DNA from: Candidatus Eiseniibacteriota bacterium | GTDB taxonomy: Bacteria; Joyebacterota; Joyebacteria; Joyebacterales; Joyebacteraceae | Assembly (NCBI GenBank): GCA_030638405.1 | Contig: DAOWER010000152.1 | Location: forward strand, 1 to 12,389 | Length of the DNA: 12,389 nt | Direction: 5' to 3' | Shown: piece after piece, positions 7,744-12,389 of the stretch | Position numbering within the stretch: position 1 is the first letter of the stretch | How the letters are laid out: every line of letters begins with the position of its first letter | Translations under genes and position numbers: made by a program | The notes under the pieces: model-generated | Database searches by the model: none | What the model was told of the DNA's origin: nothing | What the model saw: the letters and a program-made list of their open reading frames with translations, nothing else

Positions 7744-7772
7744 ATTCTAACCTCCACCGGCGTCGCGGACAA
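7744..7772 (-). promoter_or_regulatory. Probable sigma70-like promoter for the DUF4159-DUF4175-TPR operon
   Basis: On the minus strand TTGTCC (four of six to TTGACA) and TAGAAT (five of six to TATAAT) are separated by exactly 17 bases in the 210-nt gap before the DUF4159 start chosen here. Initiation is expected near 7737, leaving a leader of about 100 nt. It is the best promoter-like sequence I found in the window, and it sits where the gene order predicts a new operon. I saw no operator repeat beside it. Confidence 0.6.
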
Positions 7773-7783
7773 TGCGGCACGAC

Positions 7784-7801
7784 GGGCGGTTGTGGCCGCC
7801 C
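7784..7801 (-). terminator. Weak hairpin after the antiporter gene
   Basis: A 6-bp perfect inverted repeat (GGGCGG / CCGCCC) with a 6-nt loop starts 44 nt beyond the antiporter stop codon and ends just before the -35 box of the next transcription unit. There is no T tract. It may slow or end readthrough, but the evidence is only structural. Confidence 0.3.
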
Positions 7802-7844
7802 CTTCACGTCCCAGGAGGTGCCGGGGCCGCTACGTGGGGGGAGT

Positions 7845-9158
7845 CTAGGCGTGGTCCTGCTTGCCGATCTCACCGGCCTTCGTCAGTCCGATTCTCGTCA
7901 GCACGGGTCCCACGATCTCGAAGATCACACTGGTGGCGGTGATGACCGTTATGATGGCCGCTCCGATTACCAGCGGGTCGTAGGCCAGGCGACTCACGTC
8001 GGGGTGCGCTGCGGCGTACCGTGACACGGCCGCCGCGACTTCCGGAGCGCGCGCCATCTGCGAGAACTCGGTGCTGATGATCAGGGACAGCCCGATGGCA
8101 ACCCCGGCCTGAGAGAGAATTCCCAGACCAATCCACTTCACGATCTTCTTCTCCATTCGCCCGATCATCCCACCCAGCCTCGCGCCACCCATCAGGCCGG
8201 CGGAGCGCGCCAGGATGTAGACCACACCCACAACGCCGAGCTTCGGCAGTTCCGACAGCTGGAGGTGGGCACCGGCCAGACAGAAGAAGAAGATGAAGAG
8301 CAGGGGCATTATCTCTCTGAGTGGATCGGTGGCCTTCCGCACGAAACCCTCTCGTCGCGTGTTCGAGAGCACGAACCCGGCCGCCATGTTGGTCAGGATC
8401 AGCGAGAGCCCGAAGTGAATCGAGATACCCGTCGCGAGCAGGACTGTTCCGAAGGCCATGATCAGCATGTCGCGCCCAGCGTGCAGCTTGCGGACCAGCA
8501 GGCAGAAGACGAAACCGAGCACCGCTCCGACAAGGAGGCTACCGACTATCTCGAGCGACGGTTCCCGCATCGCCGCGAAGACGTTCTCGTTCGTCGAGAT
8601 CACACCCAGCGTGCTGCCCAGCAGAATCTTTCTCGCGAGCGCGGCCGCGAACCCGAAGATGAGTATGGCCAGTCCGTCATCGAATCCAACAACCGCGTAG
8701 AGGGCGGTTGTCAGGTTCCCCTTGGCCTTATACTCCTGGATCACCGCGACCGTCCCGGCCGGAGCGCTGGCTGGCGCCACCCCACCGAAGAGGAGGGCGA
8801 CGGGCACGCTTCTTGTGATCAGGTAGACGACAAAGAACACGAGGAAGAACGCGGCCAGCGATTCCGCGAGTATGACCGAGACGATGCCCTTGCCGAGATG
8901 CCGGAGCGCCCGCAGGTTCAATTCGGCCCCAATACTGAAGGCGACGAATCCGAGAGCTATCTCTGTCAGGAAGGTGAGCGACTCCAGGTTGCCTTCATAA
9001 AAGAATCCGAGCACCGACGGCCCGAGCAGCACACCCAGAATCATGAACCCAATGAGGGATGGCAGTCGCGCTACCTTGGCCGCGCGACCGAAGTAGAATC
9101 CAGCGATCGCAACGATCCCGAGGAGCAGGAGCGGCTCACCCCTGAGAATCTCGTGCAT
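7845..9158 (-). CDS. Na+(K+)/H+ antiporter of the CPA (PF00999-type) family
   Basis: This is an integral membrane monovalent cation/proton exchanger of 437 residues with roughly 12-13 hydrophobic segments from residue 10 to about 420. Family signs are LPSLIGFMILGVLLGP (32-47), the ALGFVAFSIGAEL helix (68-80), an unwound-helix-like APASAPAGTVAV segment (128-139), and the paired acidic residues Asp160-Asp161 in VVGFDDGLAILIFGFA, at the place of the ion-binding ND/DD motif. GLGILSQAGVAIGLSLI (344-360) is typical of the last core helices. It ends in a short tail with no RCK/TrkA-N or universal-stress domain, so any cytosolic gating input must come from another protein; the EIIA-PII gene 23 nt upstream is the obvious candidate. 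The ATG at 9158 has GGGAGAG at suitable spacing. Ion selectivity (Na+, K+) cannot be read from the sequence. Confidence 0.9.
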   Translation of the reverse strand: MHEILRGEPLLLLGIVAIAGFYFGRAAKVARLPSLIGFMILGVLLGPSVLGFFYEGNLESLTFLTEIALGFVAFSIGAELNLRALRHLGKGIVSVILAESLAAFFLVFFVVYLITRSVPVALLFGGVAPASAPAGTVAVIQEYKAKGNLTTALYAVVGFDDGLAILIFGFAAALARKILLGSTLGVISTNENVFAAMREPSLEIVGSLLVGAVLGFVFCLLVRKLHAGRDMLIMAFGTVLLATGISIHFGLSLILTNMAAGFVLSNTRREGFVRKATDPLREIMPLLFIFFFCLAGAHLQLSELPKLGVVGVVYILARSAGLMGGARLGGMIGRMEKKIVKWIGLGILSQAGVAIGLSLIISTEFSQMARAPEVAAAVSRYAAAHPDVSRLAYDPLVIGAAIITVITATSVIFEIVGPVLTRIGLTKAGEIGKQDHA

Positions 9159-9181
9159 CTACGCTCTCCCGAGCCGGGACG

Positions 9182-9994
9182 TCACGTTGTCAGCGACCCT
9201 CCGCTGAAGAAGACGTCCTGTACGGTCACGAGGACGCTGTCGCTCTTCGAAAGCGGGCCGGCTATGGCCTCGATACGCCTTACGAGCTCGTTGGTCATCC
9301 GCTTCCGCGCCAGTGAGATGATGACGCGACTGAAGGAGCTCGGGTTGTCTCTCCACAGCCCGGCGAACAGCGGGACCTTCGCGAGATAGGAGCCTGCGTT
9401 CTCCGCCTCGAGCACTGCGGTGAACCTCGGTTCCGTCGCCCCGAAGACTTCGAGAATCTGCCTAAAGAGTCCCTCGTCCTGCACGACGACGAGGAACAGG
9501 CTCTTTTCCTCGCCGGCCGCGGCGCGCGGCTCGTCTCTCAGATGGCGCGCGAGGCTCTCATACAGCGCCTCGTCCGAGCGCGCGGCCACCATCTCTTCAA
9601 CGGCATCGGCACTCGACAACACCCTCGAGACTGTCGACAGGACCTTGATGTGCTCGCTGGACTCCCGTGCCGGCCCCACGATGAAGACCATCAGCCTGAC
9701 GTCCTCACCATCGAGCGACTCGAAACCTACTCCACCCGACACGCTGACCACGCCCACCACGAACTCCGGGGCCGACTCCAGACGGCAGTGCGGGATCGCG
9801 ATACCCTTCCCGAACCCCGTGGTCCCGATATCCTCGCGCTCGAGCAGCCCCTCCTCGATGTCGCGCTCCGCGGTACCGGCCAGGGCCGGGGCCGTCGCGG
9901 CGAGCCGCGCGATCTCGTGGATAATCGCAGCCTTGTCGGCCACGGTCACGTTCGATGCTACGCACTCGCGCCTCACAACCTGCAGAATGTCCAT
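9182..9994 (-). CDS. PTS EIIA-like (type 2 / Ntr) domain fused to a PII-like domain
   Basis: This is a cytosolic, probably regulatory protein of 270 residues. Residues 1-152 resemble the PTS EIIA type 2 (fructose/mannitol/nitrogen) domain: TTGFGKGIAIPHCR ends at about 71 with candidate phospho-acceptor His69, and ESSEHIKVLSTVSRVL (111-126) carries the second conserved His115. A linker rich in Ala and Glu (about 153-163) leads to a second domain of about 100 residues (164-270). That domain, with SLFLVVVQDEGLFRQILEVF, a glycine-rich YLAKVPLFAGL segment and a final VLVTVQDVFF strand, resembles the PII/CutA-like ferredoxin fold. No sugar-transport EIIB or EIIC domain is present, arguing against carbohydrate uptake. 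The antiporter gene begins 23 nt downstream, suggesting this protein senses a phosphorylation state or small ligand and regulates ion exchange. The ATG at 9994 is preceded by GGAG six bases away. The EIIA part is secure; the PII-like assignment is from sequence feel. Confidence 0.88.
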   Translation of the reverse strand: MDILQVVRRECVASNVTVADKAAIIHEIARLAATAPALAGTAERDIEEGLLEREDIGTTGFGKGIAIPHCRLESAPEFVVGVVSVSGGVGFESLDGEDVRLMVFIVGPARESSEHIKVLSTVSRVLSSADAVEEMVAARSDEALYESLARHLRDEPRAAAGEEKSLFLVVVQDEGLFRQILEVFGATEPRFTAVLEAENAGSYLAKVPLFAGLWRDNPSSFSRVIISLARKRMTNELVRRIEAIAGPLSKSDSVLVTVQDVFFSGGSLTT

Positions 9995-10035
9995 GTCGCT
10001 CTCCGGAAGGGAAGCATTTGTGACGAACAGAGGCC

Positions 10036-10064
10036 AGACTAGACCTCGGCGGGGTCTCAGTCAA
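10036..10064 (-). promoter_or_regulatory. Candidate sigma70-like promoter for the EIIA-PII/antiporter pair
   Basis: On the minus strand a TTGACT box (five of six matches to TTGACA) is followed after 17 bases by TAGTCT, which keeps the most conserved first, second and last bases of TATAAT. Initiation would fall near 10029, giving a leader of about 35 nt before the ATG at 9994. It lies just downstream of the secF hairpins, as expected for a new transcription unit. The -10 box is weak (three of six), so confidence is moderate. Confidence 0.45.
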
Positions 10065-10149
10065 CCGTTCGGTGCTGAGCGGCGCTCCCCCACGTGGAGC
10101 CGCCGCGGGGGAAGCGGCCTGCGCAGGAGGCCCGACCCGAACACGTGCG

Positions 10150-10180
10150 TCGGGGGCCCGCCACACAGGCGGGCCCCCGA
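10150..10180 (-). terminator. Strong GC hairpin after secF, probable terminator or mRNA 3' stabiliser
   Basis: This is a perfect 13-bp inverted repeat: TCGGGGGCCCGCC, a 5-nt loop, then GGCGGGCCCCCGA. It starts 45 nt after the secF stop and lies before the candidate promoter of the next gene. Twelve of the 13 pairs are G-C. Neither side has a T tract, so it is not a textbook intrinsic terminator; a U-less terminator, a Rho-assisted pause or 3'-end protection are all possible. Being symmetric, it could fold in transcripts from either strand. Confidence 0.6.
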
Positions 10181-10224
10181 TGCCAAATCGACCTGACGGT
10201 CCGCAGTCCCGTCCCGACCGTTCT

Positions 10225-11136
10225 CTACTTGCTGTGCTTGCGTCTTCTCCGCGCCTCGGTGCGGATGTCCCATTCCACAACGAGCGGACTCGCCACATAC
10301 AGCGACGAGTAGGTGCCGACGACAATGCCTATCATCAGAGCGAAGGCGAAATCGCGGATCACCTCGCCACCGAGGAAGAAGAGACAGAGGACTACTAGAA
10401 GTGTTGTCACCGATGTGACGATGGTTCTCGAAAGGGACTCGTTCAGGCTCGTGTTCACGATCTCGACGAAGCTCTTCCCGTAGAGCTTCCGTCGATCCTC
10501 ACGGATCCTGTCGTAGATGACTATGGTGTCGTTCAGCGAGTACCCCACGACGGTGAGGAACCCGGCAATGACGGGCAGCGACAGCTCTCTCCCGGTCAGG
10601 GAGAACATGCCGAGCACTATCAGAACGTCGTGAACGAGGGCCGCGACGGCACCGACCGCGAACTTGAACTCGAACCTGAGTGAGATGTAGATGAGGATGC
10701 CGAACAACGCGTACAGGATGGCCAGAGTCGCCTTCTTCCGGAGCTCACCGCCCACTTTGGGTCCGACCAGCTCCTGCCGCCGCACGTCCGCCAGGTTGTC
10801 CGGATTGGCCTCGTTAAGCGCTCCCAGAATGGCCCCCGTCAGATCCTCCCCACCCTCATTCCGGGTCCTTATGATGGCCTCCCGGCCGCTTCCGAAGTGC
10901 TGGATCTCGGCGTCGCCGAGCCCTATCTCCGCGAGCGTCGCGCGGATGCTCTCGGCCGCTATGGGCTGCTCGAACTGAACTTGAAGCAGAATCCCGCCCT
11001 CGAAGTCGATGCCAAGCTTCGGACCGCCCTGAACGATGAGAGAGATGAGGCCGATCACGATGATCGCCGCCGACAGGATGAAGGCGCCCTTGCGGTGCCC
11101 GAGGAAGTTGATGTGTGTCCCTACGAGAAATTCCAT
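10225..11136 (-). CDS. secF: SecF, protein translocase subunit
   Basis: SecF forms the SecDF complex with SecD in the inner membrane and uses the proton gradient to assist export after SecA. The 303-residue length is normal for a stand-alone SecF. It has a first membrane helix at about 18-36, the signature GIDFEGG at 42-48, a periplasmic domain to about residue 135, then five helices. GYSLNDTIVIYDRIRE (198-213) and the TSLNESLSRTIVTS stretch (229-242) are diagnostic, as is GTYSSLYVASPLV near 274-286. The C-terminus is a short basic cytosolic tail (TEARRRRKHSK). The ATG at 11136 is supported by GGAGG seven bases upstream and by the expected position of helix 1. It lies 65 nt after secD, so the two are probably co-transcribed. 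No key motif is missing. Confidence 0.98.
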   Translation of the reverse strand: MEFLVGTHINFLGHRKGAFILSAAIIVIGLISLIVQGGPKLGIDFEGGILLQVQFEQPIAAESIRATLAEIGLGDAEIQHFGSGREAIIRTRNEGGEDLTGAILGALNEANPDNLADVRRQELVGPKVGGELRKKATLAILYALFGILIYISLRFEFKFAVGAVAALVHDVLIVLGMFSLTGRELSLPVIAGFLTVVGYSLNDTIVIYDRIREDRRKLYGKSFVEIVNTSLNESLSRTIVTSVTTLLVVLCLFFLGGEVIRDFAFALMIGIVVGTYSSLYVASPLVVEWDIRTEARRRRKHSK

Positions 11137-11142
11137 GCCGTG

Positions 11143-11147
11143 TCCTC
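11143..11147 (-). promoter_or_regulatory. secF ribosome binding site
   Basis: On the minus strand GGAGG is followed by ACACGGC and the ATG at 11136, a seven-base spacing. This supports independent initiation of secF rather than coupling to secD, whose stop codon is 65 nt away. Confidence 0.75.
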
Positions 11148-11201
11148 CACTGCCCGGTCAGCTGTGTTCGACGCCGGGCGCACTACTGCGCTCACCCGCG
11201 C

Positions 11202-12389
11202 CTATATGCTCAGGTGCTTGACGTTCCACTTGACGGTAATCAGATCGAACACAACTCGTGTCGCCACGATGGCGGTGAACATGCTGGCGATGATGCCTAG
11301 CGAGAGCGTCACCGCGAATCCCTTGATGGGGCCGCTCCCGAACCACAGGAGGACAGCGGCCGCGATCAGGGTCGTAACGTTGGCGTCCATGATGGTCATG
11401 AACGCGCGCTCGTATCCGTCGCGAATCGCCGCGCGGATGGTCTTGTTGTTTCTGAGTTCCTCGCGGATCCTCTCGAAGATCAGCACGTTCGCGTCGACGG
11501 CCATCCCGATGGTCAGGATGATGCCTGCAAGCCCGGGGAGCGTCAGCGCCGGCTTCGGGCTGACGGGAAGACTGGACATGAGCGCGACGATCAGGAAGAT
11601 GTTGCTCCCCAGCGCGCCGACCGCGATGGCGCCCGCCGCCCGGTAGTAGATGAGCATGAAGAGAATGACGAAAGCTCCGCCTATCAGCATCGCGCGCAGG
11701 CCCGACTTGATGGAGTCCCGTCCGAGCGACGGACCGACGGTTCTTTCCTCGACGACCGTCATCGGAGCCGGGAGCTTGCCTGCCCGGAGGAGGATCATTG
11801 TATCGCGGGCCTCCTCGTCCGTGAAATTGCCCGTGATGGACGTCGGCGTGCCCGCCGGGATCCTCGACTTGATGACGGGGGCTTTCTGCACGACCCCGTC
11901 GAGCACAAGGGCGAGGTAATCGCCAATGTGGGCGCCGGTGTGCGCGGCGAAAACGCGACCGCCCTCACGCGACAGCCGGAGCTGGACACCCGGTGAGTTG
12001 GGGTAGTCCGGGTCCAGGCCGGGCCTGACGGTCGCATCGGCGACCACGGACCCCGTCATCAGGGCCTCCGCGTCCATGACGTAGAATGGAAGGTACTCGT
12101 TGTTGTCCGGGCCGGTTCTGAGCTCCTCGCCCCAGCCCAGTCTGTACCTCGGAACGCCCGGCCTGTCCGGGTAGGACGGCAGGACCTCACCGAGGTCGAG
12201 AAGGGCCATCTGCTCTTCCACCCACGCGACGTCGTCCGTCCGGACGAACGGCAGCTCCATCATGAAGGTAACGCGTGAGGAGAAGGGGTGTTCGCGCGCA
12301 AGCCTCTCGGTCTCGGACTCCGGGAGGCCCTCGGGCACCCCGGCCGAGAGCTCGCCCATGGCGACCAGCGTGTCGGCGAGCGCTCTGTC
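11202..12389 (-). CDS. secD: SecD, protein translocase subunit (3' part; 5' end outside the window)
   Basis: SecD pairs with SecF as a proton-driven inner-membrane accessory to SecYEG that helps pull secreted proteins out on the periplasmic side. The frame is open to the right edge, so the N-terminal membrane helix and the start of the first periplasmic region are missing; 395 residues are visible. Numbered from the in-frame ATG at 12359 (probably internal, not the true start), the late periplasmic part carries LALVLDGVVQKAPVI (149-163), ITGNFTDEEA (175-184) and LRAGKLPAP (191-199), all typical of SecD. Membrane helices follow at about 222-240, 244-263, 272-293, 327-342 and 346-373. The RND-type core motif GMAVDANVLIFERIREEL lies at 285-302 and the conserved DANVTTLIAA at 325-334. 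The stop (TAG) is 65 nt before secF, consistent with one operon. Identity is very secure; only the 5' boundary is unknown. Confidence 0.97.
   Translation of the reverse strand, partial: DRALADTLVAMGELSAGVPEGLPESETERLAREHPFSSRVTFMMELPFVRTDDVAWVEEQMALLDLGEVLPSYPDRPGVPRYRLGWGEELRTGPDNNEYLPFYVMDAEALMTGSVVADATVRPGLDPDYPNSPGVQLRLSREGGRVFAAHTGAHIGDYLALVLDGVVQKAPVIKSRIPAGTPTSITGNFTDEEARDTMILLRAGKLPAPMTVVEERTVGPSLGRDSIKSGLRAMLIGGAFVILFMLIYYRAAGAIAVGALGSNIFLIVALMSSLPVSPKPALTLPGLAGIILTIGMAVDANVLIFERIREELRNNKTIRAAIRDGYERAFMTIMDANVTTLIAAAVLLWFGSGPIKGFAVTLSLGIIASMFTAIVATRVVFDLITVKWNVKHLSI

Larger units (their letters stand above)
7635..7844. other. 210-nt intergenic region between the antiporter and DUF4159 genes
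   Basis: This gap holds a weak hairpin (7784-7801), the promoter at 7744-7772, a leader of about 100 nt, and the ribosome binding site at 7639-7649. If translation instead began at the GTG at 7670, a GAGGG sequence four bases before it would serve. No riboswitch or small gene was recognised in the leader. Confidence 0.55.
9995..10224. other. 230-nt intergenic region between secF and the EIIA-PII gene
   Basis: No credible gene was seen here. In minus-strand order it holds the perfect hairpin at 10150-10180, further imperfect GC-rich inverted repeats at about 10080-10137 (for example GGCCT paired with AGGCC around 10117-10133, and a bulged stem pairing GCTCC with GGAGC near 10084-10103), the candidate promoter at 10036-10064, and a short leader with a GGAG ribosome binding site. 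It looks like the boundary between two transcription units. Confidence 0.6.

Noticed and set aside
7712..7747. A short leader-peptide-like ORF (MKQMEAWRDSR) preceded by GGAGG on the minus strand
   Set aside because: Its ATG overlaps the TAGAAT -10 box, so a transcript from that promoter would not contain it. It would matter only for readthrough RNA.
8265..9389. A plus-strand open frame of 374 codons opposite the antiporter
   Set aside because: The product is a low-complexity Glu/Arg/Gln-rich string typical of the antisense of membrane-protein codons; the minus strand gives an unambiguous antiporter.
11137..11201. Small inverted repeats between secD and secF (GCGCA/TGCGC at 11178-11191)
   Set aside because: Five base pairs with a 4-nt loop is expected by chance at this GC content and there is no T tract; co-transcription of secD and secF is more likely.

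Overview
The window is about 12.4 kb of GC-rich bacterial chromosome. Every convincing gene lies on the minus strand, so transcription runs from high to low coordinates. The content suggests a diderm bacterium outside the best-studied groups, plausibly in or near the FCB superphylum or a neighbouring candidate phylum. The reasons are a DUF4159 + DUF4175 + TPR cassette, an 'asparagine synthetase B'-type secreted protein, split secD and secF genes, and strong G/C preference at third codon positions. The taxonomic placement is inference. No tRNA, rRNA, CRISPR array, insertion sequence or phage gene was seen.

The layout has three blocks. (1) 12389-10225: the 3' part of secD (its 5' end is outside the window) followed by a complete secF. 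They are followed by a GC-rich region of inverted repeats at 10080-10180, including a perfect 13-bp stem that probably ends or punctuates the transcript. (2) About 10064-7845: a candidate promoter, then an EIIA-like protein fused to a C-terminal PII-like domain, then 23 nt later a CPA-type Na+(K+)/H+ antiporter that lacks its own cytosolic regulatory domain. (3) 7772 to the left edge: a good sigma70-like promoter (TTGTCC-17-TAGAAT), then a DUF4159 protein, a 1156-residue DUF4175 membrane/coiled-coil protein, a secreted TPR protein, and a secreted GATase1-like protein of the family often misnamed asparagine synthetase B. Two very small ORFs (33 and 35 codons) follow, then the possible start of another gene at the window edge.

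Block 3 is tightly packed. The DUF4175/TPR, TPR/GATase-like and sORF1/sORF2 junctions overlap by 4 nt, and sORF1 starts directly after the preceding stop codon. This suggests translational coupling and one envelope-located assembly: two GATase1-fold-like proteins, a membrane-anchored coiled-coil scaffold, a TPR adaptor and a tiny membrane protein. To my knowledge no function has been established for it. In block 2, the EIIA-PII protein is a plausible regulator in trans of the antiporter. The Sec genes are ordinary housekeeping. Functions in blocks 2 and 3 are inferred from domain resemblance and gene context.
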